Shown here: positions 17,100-25,540 of the stretch, one piece after another
Layout of the letters: the number at the start of each line of letters is the position of its first letter
Numbering within the stretch: position 1 is the first letter of the stretch
From: Desulfatibacillum sp.
GTDB lineage: Bacteria; Desulfobacterota; Desulfobacteria; Desulfobacterales; SpSt-501
DNA: 39,221 nucleotides
Reading direction: 5' to 3'
Assembly (NCBI GenBank): GCA_020725555.1
Contig: DYEU01000007.1
Location: 1 to 39,221 of the forward strand
Notes under the pieces: generated by a model
The model's database searches: none
What the model saw: only the letters and a program-made list of their open reading frames with translations
What the model was told of the DNA's origin: nothing
Made by a program: the position numbers and the translations under genes

Positions 17100-19658
17100 T
17101 CACCGCGGGCGGGGACGGGACGAGCCGCGTTTCGCGGGGGGAGCGGCCTGAAGGGGATCCTCGGGCCAGGGGTGCTTCGGATAGCGGCCCCGCAGCTCCT
17201 TGCGCACCTCGCGGTAGCTCCCCCGCCAGAACCCCGCGAGATCGGCGGTCACCTGGACCGGCCGCCCGGCCGGCGAGAGCAGCCGGATCGTGAGGGGAAC
17301 CCTGCCGCCCGCGATCCGGGGTGTGTCCCGGCAGCCGAAAACCTCCTGCAGCCTCGCGGAGACGGCCGGCGTCTCCCCGCCGTAGTCCACGCGCACACGG
17401 GTCCCGTTCGGCAGCCGGACCGCCGGGGGCGCCCAGGTGTCGAGCAGCCGCGCCTGCGAGGGCGAAAGCAGCGCCCGCAGGGCCTCCTCCAGGAGCTGCG
17501 GCGCGATCTCCGCCAAGCGCCGCATCCCCCGGATTCTCGGCTTAAGAAAGCGCTCCAGGTCCTGAAGCAGCGCCTCATCGGAAACCTCCGGCCACGCCTC
17601 GGCTCCCGCGCCGAGCCGGCGGAGGAAGCGGACCCGCCCCTGCAACTGCCGCGCGCCCTCGCCCCAGGGGAGGCCCGCCGGGCCCCGCTCCCGAATCGCC
17701 CCCCACAGGGCCTCCGCGACCTGATCGGGGTCCGGCCGGGGGTCGCTCTCCCGCCGCAGAACGAGGCTCCCCAGCCGCAGGAGCCTCTCCGCCCGCACCG
17801 CACCCGCCTCGCGGTCGAAGGCCACGACCCGCTCGGCGACGAGGCGATCCGCGAACTCCTCGAAGAGCAGCGTTTCGTCGCAGGCCGCGGCGAGAAGGAT
17901 GCGCGCCTCGCGGGGGTTTCCGTCCAGGACGGCCGCCACGAGGGTTTCCCGGCCCGCAAGCGGCTCGGCGCCGCCGAAGAATGCGCCCTGCCCGTTGGCG
18001 AGGAGGTAGCGCGGCGAAGCCCCCGGCCGGCGGCGGCCGATGCGGTCGGGGTAGGCGCGGCTGAGCAGGCGGCCCGCCTCCCCCGCCGGCTCCTCCCCTT
18101 CGGGGATCCCGAGGCGGCGCTCGAGGAGCGCGGCGAACGCCCGGCAGCGCCGGAGGGTCTCCCGGTCGACCTCCACCGGGGGCGCAGGCGACGGGGGCGC
18201 CGCTCCCGGATCGGAGAGCCACTCCAGCCGCAAGGCGAGATCGGCGTCGTAGCCCCCCGGCGGGAAGCGCAGGAAATCCTTCTCGCTCAGGATGGCGGCG
18301 AGCCGGCAGGCCGTCTTTCCGCGGCCCTCCGCGCGGGCCTCGAGCACCATGTGCGCCAGGCGGGGGTGGAGGGCGAGGGCGGCCATCGCGCGGCCGTGGG
18401 GGGTGATCCCTCCCTCGGCGTCCAAGGCCCGGAGCAGGCGGAGAAGCTCCACGGCCTGCCGCCAGGCCGCCTCCGGCGGGGCATCCAGCCAGGAGAGCCG
18501 GCCGGGGTCCCGCACCCCCCAGAGGGCGAGCTCGAGGACCAGCCCGGCCAGGTCGCTCTCAAGGATCTCCGGCCGGTTCTTCTCGGCCAGCCGCGCCTGC
18601 TCGGCCTCGCCCCACAGGCGGTAGCAGACGCCCGGCCCGGTCCTCCCCGCCCGGCCGCGGCGCTGCTCGGCCGCCGCCTGCGACACAGGCACCGTGACCA
18701 GCCGGGTCATGCCGCGCGCGGGGTCGAAGCGCGGAACGCGCATGCGCCCGCCGTCCACGACGCAGCCGATGCCCTCGATCGTGAGGCTCGTCTCGGCGAC
18801 GGAGGTCGCGAGCACGACCTTGCGCTTCCCGCCCGGGACGGGCCCGATCGCCCGGTCCTGCGCCGCCCGCGGGAGTGTGCCGAGCAGCGGGAGGAGAAGC
18901 CCCTCCCGGCCCAACTGCGACTCGGCGAGCATGGCGGCCACGCGGCGGATCTCGGCCGCACCCGGCAGGAAGACGAGAAGGCCGCCTGCGGCTTCGCGCG
19001 CGGCACGGCGCACGGCGTCGGCGACCTTGCGCTCGAAGGGCAAGGGACGCGTGTCGGGAACGTGGCGCACCGCGACCGGGAAGCTCCGCCCCGCGGCGCA
19101 AAGGACGGGCGCCCCGCCGAGGAGCGCGGACACCGGTCCGGCCTCGAGGGTCGCGGACATGACGAGCAGCCGCAGCTTGGGCCTCAGCGCCCGGCGCAGA
19201 TCGAGGCAGAGGGCGAGCCCCAGATCCGACTCCAGGTGCCGTTCGTGGAACTCGTCGAAGATCACCAGGCCGACCCCCTCGAGGCCGGGATCGGCCTGGA
19301 GCCTGCGCGTGAGAACCCCCTCGGTCACGACCTCGACCCGCGTGCGCGGCCCGACCCGGGACTCCAGGCGCACGCGGTAGCCGACCGTTTCCCCCACCCG
19401 CTCCCCCCGGAGCGCGGCCATGCGGGAGGCCGCCGCCCGCGCGGCAAGCCGCCGCGGCTCAAGCAGGAGAATCTTCCGGCCGGCAAGCCAGGGCTGATCG
19501 AGGAGAAAAAGCGGCACCACGGTCGTCTTGCCGGCGCCCGGCGGTGCAACCAGCACCGCGGCGCCCGCCCCTTCGAGCGCGCGGGCGAGCTCGGCCAGGA
19601 CGGAGGCGACGGGAAGGCCGCCTTCGCCCGCCGTTTCGCTTTCCATCGAAGTCGACAT
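17100..19658 (-). CDS. hrpB: ATP-dependent helicase HrpB
   Basis: The 852-residue DEAH-box helicase has the Walker A GAGKTT (residues 41-46), DEFHERH box (135-141), SAT (about 168-170) and the QRRGRAGR motif VI. It ends with the HrpB-specific C-terminal region ('FGCRDTPRIAGG', 'VTADLAGFWRGSYREVRKEL', 'YPKHPWPEDP'). HrpB is widespread in proteobacteria, but its cellular RNA substrate is poorly defined. I chose ATG 19658 because GGGAGAGG sits nine bases upstream; an in-frame ATG at 19667 directly abuts that Shine-Dalgarno. The gene converges on the universal stress gene with an 11-base gap and diverges from carB. Length and motif order are normal. Confidence 0.9.
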   Translation of the reverse strand: MSTSMESETAGEGGLPVASVLAELARALEGAGAAVLVAPPGAGKTTVVPLFLLDQPWLAGRKILLLEPRRLAARAAASRMAALRGERVGETVGYRVRLESRVGPRTRVEVVTEGVLTRRLQADPGLEGVGLVIFDEFHERHLESDLGLALCLDLRRALRPKLRLLVMSATLEAGPVSALLGGAPVLCAAGRSFPVAVRHVPDTRPLPFERKVADAVRRAAREAAGGLLVFLPGAAEIRRVAAMLAESQLGREGLLLPLLGTLPRAAQDRAIGPVPGGKRKVVLATSVAETSLTIEGIGCVVDGGRMRVPRFDPARGMTRLVTVPVSQAAAEQRRGRAGRTGPGVCYRLWGEAEQARLAEKNRPEILESDLAGLVLELALWGVRDPGRLSWLDAPPEAAWRQAVELLRLLRALDAEGGITPHGRAMAALALHPRLAHMVLEARAEGRGKTACRLAAILSEKDFLRFPPGGYDADLALRLEWLSDPGAAPPSPAPPVEVDRETLRRCRAFAALLERRLGIPEGEEPAGEAGRLLSRAYPDRIGRRRPGASPRYLLANGQGAFFGGAEPLAGRETLVAAVLDGNPREARILLAAACDETLLFEEFADRLVAERVVAFDREAGAVRAERLLRLGSLVLRRESDPRPDPDQVAEALWGAIRERGPAGLPWGEGARQLQGRVRFLRRLGAGAEAWPEVSDEALLQDLERFLKPRIRGMRRLAEIAPQLLEEALRALLSPSQARLLDTWAPPAVRLPNGTRVRVDYGGETPAVSARLQEVFGCRDTPRIAGGRVPLTIRLLSPAGRPVQVTADLAGFWRGSYREVRKELRGRYPKHPWPEDPLQAAPPAKRGSSRPRPR

Positions 19659-19850
19659 CGGCCGCATCCTCTCCCAGCATCCTTGCTACCACAGCCTTGC
19701 CTCCTCCCCAACCCCGCACGCCCGTGAAGCGGCGGACGGACTTGGGGAACGCGGGCCGGGATGCTCTACGCCGCCGCGCCCTGTCCGGGGAGCGCCCTGA
19801 CCCGTTGCGGAGGGGAAGGCCCAAGGCGCGGCGCCCTTGATTTTCCCCCC

Positions 19851-19868
19851 CTCTTGCCATAGCAAGAG
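19851..19868 (+). other. Stem-loop in the carB leader
   Basis: CTCTTGC-CATA-GCAAGAG forms a perfect 7-bp stem, followed by a short T-run (CCGTTTT). It lies about 80 bases before carB in the 288-base hrpB-carB gap. It could be a leader terminator or attenuator for carB. Nothing else in this gap is recognisable. Confidence 0.3.
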
Positions 19869-19946
19869 CCGTTTTCCGCCCTCCGGGAAGCCCGCCACGG
19901 CCAGGCCGGGCGATTTCCCAACCCGAACCGTTTCAGGAGTGACCGC

Positions 19947-22900
19947 ATGCCGAAACGCACGGACATCCGCAAGGTCCTCATCATCGGCTCGGGGCCGATC
20001 GTCATCGGCCAGGCTTGCGAATTCGATTACTCCGGAACCCAGGCCTGCAAGGCCTTGCGCTCGCTCGGGTACACCATCGTTCTGGTCAACTCCAACCCGG
20101 CCACGATCATGACCGACCCCGAGATGGCCGAGGCGACCTACATCGAGCCCCTCAACGCGGCGGTGCTCGAGGAGATCATCGCCGCCGAGCGGCCCGATGC
20201 CGTTCTCCCCAACCTCGGCGGCCAGACGGGGCTCAACCTCGTCTCCGAGCTCCACCGCAACGGGGCGCTCGCGCGCTGGGGCGTGCAGGTGATCGGCGTC
20301 AACCTGCAGGCCATCGAACGCGGAGAGGACCGCACGGCGTTCAAGGAAACCATGGCCCGGCTGGGAATCGAGACGCCGCGCAGCCGGGCGGTCGGCAACG
20401 TCGCCGAGGCCGAGGCCGTGGCCGAGTCGTTAGGCTACCCGGTCGTCGTGCGGCCGGCCTACACCCTGGGGGGGACCGGCGGCGGGCTCGTCCACACCCC
20501 GGAGGAGCTCCGCCGGATCGCCGCCCGCGGGCTGGCCGCCAGCCTGATCCACCAGGTGCTGATCGAGGAGTCCGTCCTCGGCTGGGAGGAGCTCGAACTC
20601 GAGGTGGTCCGGGACGCCAAGAACCGCAAGATCACCGTCTGCTTCATCGAGAACATCGACGCCATGGGCATCCACACCGGGGACAGCCTCTGTGTCGCGC
20701 CGATGCTCACGATCGGCCCGGATCTCCAGCGCCGCCTCCGGGAGGACTCCTACCGCATCGTGGAGGCGATCGAGGTCATCGGCGGCACCAACATCCAGTT
20801 CGCCCACGACCCGCAGAGCGGCCGCCTGGTCGTCATCGAGATCAACCCGCGCACCTCGCGCTCCTCGGCGCTCGCCTCCAAGGCGACCGGGTTCCCGATC
20901 GCACGCGTCTCCGCCCTGCTCGCCGCGGGCATGACCCTCGATGAGCTCCCCTACTGGAAGGGCGGGACCCTCGCCGACTACGAGCCCTCCGGCGATCACG
21001 TGGTCGTCAAGTTCGCGCGCTGGGCCTTCGAGAAGTTCCGGGGCATCGAGGACCGCCTGGGGACCCAGATGCGCGCCGTGGGCGAAGTGATGAGCATCGG
21101 GCGGACCTACAAGGAAGCCCTGCAAAAAGCCGTCCGCAGCTTGGAGATCGGCCGCCACGGGCTGGGGTTCGCCAAAAACTTCCATGACCTGCCGCTTGCG
21201 CGGCTGCTGGAGATGCTCTCCGTGCCGACGAGCGAGCGGCAGTTTCTGCTCTACGAGGCCTTGCGCAAGGGGGCGGAGATCGGGGCCCTGGCGCGCCTCA
21301 CGCACATCAAGCCCTGGTTCCTCGAGCAGATGAAGGACCTGGTCGCCCTGGAGGAGGAAATCCTCTCCCGGCGGGGGGGCCCGCTGCCGCCGGAGCTGCT
21401 GCGGCGGGCGAAGGAGGACGGCTTCTCCGACCGCTATCTCGCCGGACTTCTGGGCATCGCCGAGGGGGAGATCCGCCGCATGCGGCGCGCGGCGGGCATC
21501 GCGCCGGTCTGGCAGCCCATCCCCGTGAGCGGCGTCGAAAACGCCGCCTATTACCATTCCACCTACCACGGGGAAGACCGCGTCCCGGTCGACCGCCGGC
21601 GCAAGATCCTCGTCCTCGGCGGCGGCCCCAACCGCATCGGCCAGGGGATCGAGTTCGACTACTGCTGCGTCCACGCCGCCTACGCCCTGCGCGAGGCCGG
21701 CTGGGAAGCGATCATGATCAACTGCAACCCCGAAACGGTCTCCACCGATTACGACACGGCCGACCGGCTCTACTTCGAGCCGCTCACGGTCGAGGACGTG
21801 CTCGCGATCTATGAAAAGGAGGCCCCCGAGGGCGTGATCGCGCAGTTCGGGGGCCAGACCCCGCTCAACATCGCCCGCGAGCTTGCCGCGGCCGGGGTCC
21901 GCATCCTCGGCACCTCGCCCGAGGCGATCGACCTCGCCGAGGACCGCGACCGGTTCCGGGAGATGATGCAGCGGCTGGGCATCCCCATGCCCGAGGCCGG
22001 CATGGCGGGCGGCATCGAGGAAGCCCGCGCCGTGGCCCGGAGCATCGGCTACCCGGTGATCGTGCGGCCCTCGTACGTGCTCGGCGGCCGCGGCATGGAG
22101 ATCGTGCACGACGAGGGGATGCTCGAGGAGTACATGCGGGCGGCGGCCGAGGTCTCCCCGGAGCGGCCGATCCTGATCGACAAGTTCCTCGACAACGCGA
22201 TCGAAGCCGAGGCCGACGCGATCTGCGACGGAAAAAGCGCCTTCGTCCCGGCGGTCATGGAGCACATCGAGCTGGCGGGCATCCACTCCGGGGATTCGGC
22301 CTGCGTCATCCCGCCGATCAGCCTCGCCCCCAAGCACATCGACACGATCGGCGAGACGACCCGCCGCATCGCCGTCGAGCTGGGCGTCGTCGGGCTGATG
22401 AACCTCCAGTACGCGATCTTTGAGAACACGGTCTACGTCCTCGAGGCGAACCCGCGGGCCTCGCGGACGGTGCCGCTTGTCTCCAAGGTCTGCGGCATCT
22501 CCATGGCGAAAATCGCCACCCGCGTCATTCTCGGGGAAACCATCGCCGGGCTTGGCCTGCGGGAGCGTCGGATCCCCCATTATGGGGTCAAGGAGGCGGT
22601 GTTCCCCTTCAACATGTTCCCCGAGGTCGACCCCGTGCTCGGCCCCGAGATGCGCTCGACCGGCGAGGTGTTGGGGCTCTCCTATTCCTTCGGCCGGGCC
22701 TTCTTCAAGGCCCAGGAGGCCGCCTCGGGGCGGCTGCCGCTCGAGGGGACGGTCCTCTTCACCATCGCCGACCGCGACAAGAACGCGGCCATCGAGCCCG
22801 CGCGCCGCTTCCGCGAGCTCGGCTTCCGGCTCATGGCGACCGAGGGCACCCACCGGTTCCTCGAGGAAAAGGGGATCGAATCGATCCCGGTCCCCAAGCT

Positions 22901-23147
22901 CGGCGCCGGCCGGCCCGACCTCTTGGATGCGATCCGCGAGGGCCGGGTGCAGCTTCTGGTGAACACCCCGAGCGGACGCCGCGGCGCCGCGGACAGCTCC
23001 GAGATCCGCCGCGCGGCGATCCGCCACCGGGTTCCCTACATCACGACCACGGCGGCGGCGATCGCCGCCGCCAAGGGGATTGCGGCCCGCCGCGAGGGCG
23101 CCCCGCAGGTGCGCCCGCTGCAACGCTACCTCGCGGAAATCCGCTGA
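19947..23147 (+). CDS. carB: Carbamoyl-phosphate synthase large subunit
   Basis: This 1066-residue protein has the duplicated ATP-grasp layout of CarB. The first half begins GSGPIVIGQACEFDYSG (residue 14 on) and the second GGGPNRIGQGIEFDYC (about 555 on), each followed by its own ATP-grasp domain. An MGS-like C-terminal regulatory domain follows from about 930. The enzyme makes carbamoyl phosphate from bicarbonate, ammonia (supplied by CarA from glutamine) and two ATP, for pyrimidines and arginine. CAGGAG at about 19934 supports the start. No carA lies in the window. A PurF-like gene follows after 41 bases on the same strand and is probably co-transcribed. Length and motifs are normal. Confidence 0.97.
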   Translation: MPKRTDIRKVLIIGSGPIVIGQACEFDYSGTQACKALRSLGYTIVLVNSNPATIMTDPEMAEATYIEPLNAAVLEEIIAAERPDAVLPNLGGQTGLNLVSELHRNGALARWGVQVIGVNLQAIERGEDRTAFKETMARLGIETPRSRAVGNVAEAEAVAESLGYPVVVRPAYTLGGTGGGLVHTPEELRRIAARGLAASLIHQVLIEESVLGWEELELEVVRDAKNRKITVCFIENIDAMGIHTGDSLCVAPMLTIGPDLQRRLREDSYRIVEAIEVIGGTNIQFAHDPQSGRLVVIEINPRTSRSSALASKATGFPIARVSALLAAGMTLDELPYWKGGTLADYEPSGDHVVVKFARWAFEKFRGIEDRLGTQMRAVGEVMSIGRTYKEALQKAVRSLEIGRHGLGFAKNFHDLPLARLLEMLSVPTSERQFLLYEALRKGAEIGALARLTHIKPWFLEQMKDLVALEEEILSRRGGPLPPELLRRAKEDGFSDRYLAGLLGIAEGEIRRMRRAAGIAPVWQPIPVSGVENAAYYHSTYHGEDRVPVDRRRKILVLGGGPNRIGQGIEFDYCCVHAAYALREAGWEAIMINCNPETVSTDYDTADRLYFEPLTVEDVLAIYEKEAPEGVIAQFGGQTPLNIARELAAAGVRILGTSPEAIDLAEDRDRFREMMQRLGIPMPEAGMAGGIEEARAVARSIGYPVIVRPSYVLGGRGMEIVHDEGMLEEYMRAAAEVSPERPILIDKFLDNAIEAEADAICDGKSAFVPAVMEHIELAGIHSGDSACVIPPISLAPKHIDTIGETTRRIAVELGVVGLMNLQYAIFENTVYVLEANPRASRTVPLVSKVCGISMAKIATRVILGETIAGLGLRERRIPHYGVKEAVFPFNMFPEVDPVLGPEMRSTGEVLGLSYSFGRAFFKAQEAASGRLPLEGTVLFTIADRDKNAAIEPARRFRELGFRLMATEGTHRFLEEKGIESIPVPKLGAGRPDLLDAIREGRVQLLVNTPSGRRGAADSSEIRRAAIRHRVPYITTTAAAIAAAKGIAARREGAPQVRPLQRYLAEIR

Positions 23148-23188
23148 ATGCGCGGGCTCCCCCCCCCGGGAAAGGAGGCTCAACCTTC

Positions 23189-24592
23189 ATGGGCGGCTTG
23201 TTCGGCATCGCCTCGCGCTCGGATTGCACCGGCGACCTCTTCTACGGGACCGACTACCATTTCCACCTCGGAACCCGCTACGGCGGGATGGCGGTGCGCA
23301 ACGCGCAGGGGATCGAGCGCTCCATCCACAGCATCGAGAACAGCTATTTCCGGACGAAGTTCGAACCCGAGCTGCCGCACTTCCACGGCACCATGGGCAT
23401 CGGCGTGATCAGCGACACCGACCCCCAGCCCATCTTCATGGCCTCGCACCTGGGGACCTTCGGGCTCGTCACCGTCGGGAAAATCGCGAACATCGAGGAG
23501 CTGGTGCGGCGCGCCTTCGGCCGGCGCCGCTACTTTTCCGACACCTCCGGCTCCGGCATCAACCCCACGGAACTCGCGGCAAACCTCATCTGCGAGCACG
23601 ACAGCTTCGAAGCCGGCATCCGCGCCGCCCAGGAAGCGATCCGCGGCTCACTCACGCTGCTCTTGCTCGCCGAGGGGGGCGTCTGGGCCGCGCGCGACCG
23701 CCTGGGCCGCACCCCCCTCGCCCTCGGCCGCCGCGGGGACGCGGTGGCCGTCGCCTCGGAGACCTGCGCCTTCGCCAACCTCGGCTTCCGCACCGAAGCC
23801 TTTCTGGGCCCAGGGGAGGTGGTCTTTTTCGACGCCGAGGGCTGGGAGCGGAGAGTCCCGCCGGGGCGGGAAATGCAGATCTGCGCCTTCCTGTGGATCT
23901 ACTACGGCTACCCGGCTTCGGACTACGAGGGGATCAACGTGGAGGAGGCGCGCAACCGCTGCGGCGCCGCGCTCGCCCGCGGGGACGACACCGCGGTCGA
24001 TTTCGTGGCCGGGATTCCCGACTCGGGGATCGGCCACGCGATCGGCTACGCCTCGGAGCGGGGGATTCCCTACCGGCGGCCCTTCGTCAAGTACACGCCG
24101 ACCTGGCCGCGGAGCTTCATGCCCCAGAACCCGGCGATGCGCGATCTGGTGGCGAAGATGAAGCTCATCCCCGTCCGCAGCCTGATCGAGGGGAAACGCC
24201 TGCTCTTCTGCGAGGACTCGATCGTGCGCGGCACCCAGCTCAAGGACACGATCGGCACCCTCTACCGATGCGGGGCGCGCGAGGTGCACATGCGGCCGGC
24301 CTGCCCCGTCCTCATCCACCCCTGCGAGTTCATCAACTTCTCCACCTCCCGATCCACCCTCGACCTCGCCGGCCGCCGGGCGATCCAGGAGCTCGAGGGG
24401 GACTCGCCCCGCGATCTCGCGGCCTACGCCCGGGCGGGATCGCCCGAAAACCGGGCCATGGTGGAGATCATCCGCCGCCGCCTCAACCTCACCACCCTGA
24501 AATACCAGCGGCTCGAGGACATGGTGGCGGCCATCGGTCTTCCCCGGGAAACGCTCTGCACCCACTGCTGGGACGCTTCCAGCCGCTTCTGA
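23189..24592 (+). CDS. PurF-like amidophosphoribosyltransferase homologue lacking the glutaminase nucleophile
   Basis: The 467-residue protein has the two-domain layout of glutamine PRPP amidotransferase (PurF). It keeps the PRPP loop 'CEDSIVRGTQ' (about 341-350). It also keeps cysteines where B. subtilis-type PurF binds a [4Fe-4S] cluster: Cys232, Cys379, and Cys457/Cys460 in CTHC. However, it begins MGGLFGIAS where active enzymes have Cys right after Met, so the glutaminase nucleophile is Gly. The oxyanion-hole Asn-Gly also appears changed (VGK in VTVGKIANIEEL). The start is fixed by AAAGGAGG at 23171-23178, and no Cys-start alternative exists. It may use free ammonia, bind PRPP for another reaction, or be regulatory. 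It follows carB by 41 bases. Confidence 0.85.
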   Translation: MGGLFGIASRSDCTGDLFYGTDYHFHLGTRYGGMAVRNAQGIERSIHSIENSYFRTKFEPELPHFHGTMGIGVISDTDPQPIFMASHLGTFGLVTVGKIANIEELVRRAFGRRRYFSDTSGSGINPTELAANLICEHDSFEAGIRAAQEAIRGSLTLLLLAEGGVWAARDRLGRTPLALGRRGDAVAVASETCAFANLGFRTEAFLGPGEVVFFDAEGWERRVPPGREMQICAFLWIYYGYPASDYEGINVEEARNRCGAALARGDDTAVDFVAGIPDSGIGHAIGYASERGIPYRRPFVKYTPTWPRSFMPQNPAMRDLVAKMKLIPVRSLIEGKRLLFCEDSIVRGTQLKDTIGTLYRCGAREVHMRPACPVLIHPCEFINFSTSRSTLDLAGRRAIQELEGDSPRDLAAYARAGSPENRAMVEIIRRRLNLTTLKYQRLEDMVAAIGLPRETLCTHCWDASSRF

Positions 24593-24616
24593 AACCCGCC
24601 CGCGGTGCCGCGGGCC

Positions 24617-25540
24617 TCAGCCGCCGATCCGCACCTCGAAGCCGCAACCGGCGAGGAAAGCGCGCGCCGCCTCCACCCGGCCGGGGGAGGCGGCGGGCTT
24701 TCCCTCGAGGCGGTAGCGGCGCCCGAGGCGCCGGTACTTGGGCTCCCCCAGGCGGTGATAGGGCAGCAGGTCGATCCGCCGCACCACGCGGAGCGAGGCG
24801 ACGAAATCGGCCGCCGCGCCGAGCGCCCGCGGGTCGTCGTTTTCGCCCTCGATCAGCGGCATGCGGATCACCAGCTCCGCCCCCGCGTCCGCGAGGCGCC
24901 GCGCGTTTTCGAGGATCCGCTCGTTGCCGCGGCCGGTGAGCCGGCGGTGGGCGGCGGGGTCGGGGTGCTTGAGGTCGTAGAGGAAAAGATCCACCTCGGG
25001 GAGCAGCGCCTCGAGGACCTCCCAGTCCGCCTCGCCGCTCGTCTCCACGGCCGTGTGCGCCCCTTTTTCCTCGCGGCGGTAGCGCCGCAGGAGCTCGAGC
25101 GCGAATTCCGGCTGGGCGAGCGGCTCCCCCCCGGAGAGGGTGAGCCCGCCCCCCGAGTGCTCGGCATAGAGGGCGTCGCGGGCGACTTGGGCGAGCACCG
25201 CCTCGACGGTCATGCGGCGGCCGAAGATCTGGAGCGCCTCCCCGGGGCAGGCCTCGACACAGCGGCCGCAGGCGTCGCAGCGGCCGGGGTCGATCCGGCG
25301 CCCGCCGTCCGCAGCGGGGGCGATCGCCCGGGCGGCGCAAACCTCGAGACAGCGGTTGCAGCCGATGCAGCGCTCGGCGATCCAGACCGCCTCCGGATGC
25401 GCCCGCTGGGACTCGGGGTTGCAGCACCAGCGGCAGCGGAGCGGGCAGCCCTTAAGAAAGACCGTCGTCCTCAGTCCCGGGCCGTCGTGCAGGCTGAAGC
25501 CGCGGATGTCGAAGACCAGGCCGGTTGCGCCGCGAGTCAT
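24617..25540 (-). CDS. Glycyl radical enzyme activating enzyme (radical SAM)
   Basis: The 307-residue radical SAM protein has the activase cluster motif CX3CX2C (Cys32, Cys36, Cys39 in KGCPLRCRWC). Two ferredoxin-type 4Cys clusters follow in an insert (Cys58/61/64/68 and Cys88/91/94/98), then the SAM-binding GGGLTLSGGEP (130-140). It uses SAM and an electron to abstract H from the Gly of its partner enzyme, making the glycyl radical. The two-ferredoxin insert is usual for activases of the dehydratase/lyase classes and absent from classical PflA. Its start overlaps the stop of the partner gene by one base (TGATG at 25538-25542). The frame stays open beyond this start inside the partner gene, which is coincidental. 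Confidence 0.92.
   Translation of the reverse strand: MTRGATGLVFDIRGFSLHDGPGLRTTVFLKGCPLRCRWCCNPESQRAHPEAVWIAERCIGCNRCLEVCAARAIAPAADGGRRIDPGRCDACGRCVEACPGEALQIFGRRMTVEAVLAQVARDALYAEHSGGGLTLSGGEPLAQPEFALELLRRYRREEKGAHTAVETSGEADWEVLEALLPEVDLFLYDLKHPDPAAHRRLTGRGNERILENARRLADAGAELVIRMPLIEGENDDPRALGAAADFVASLRVVRRIDLLPYHRLGEPKYRRLGRRYRLEGKPAASPGRVEAARAFLAGCGFEVRIGG

Noticed and set aside
20430-23183. 917-codon open frame antisense to carB
   Set aside because: The carB frame carries full ATP-grasp signatures; the antisense peptide is His/Asp/Arg-rich nonsense.
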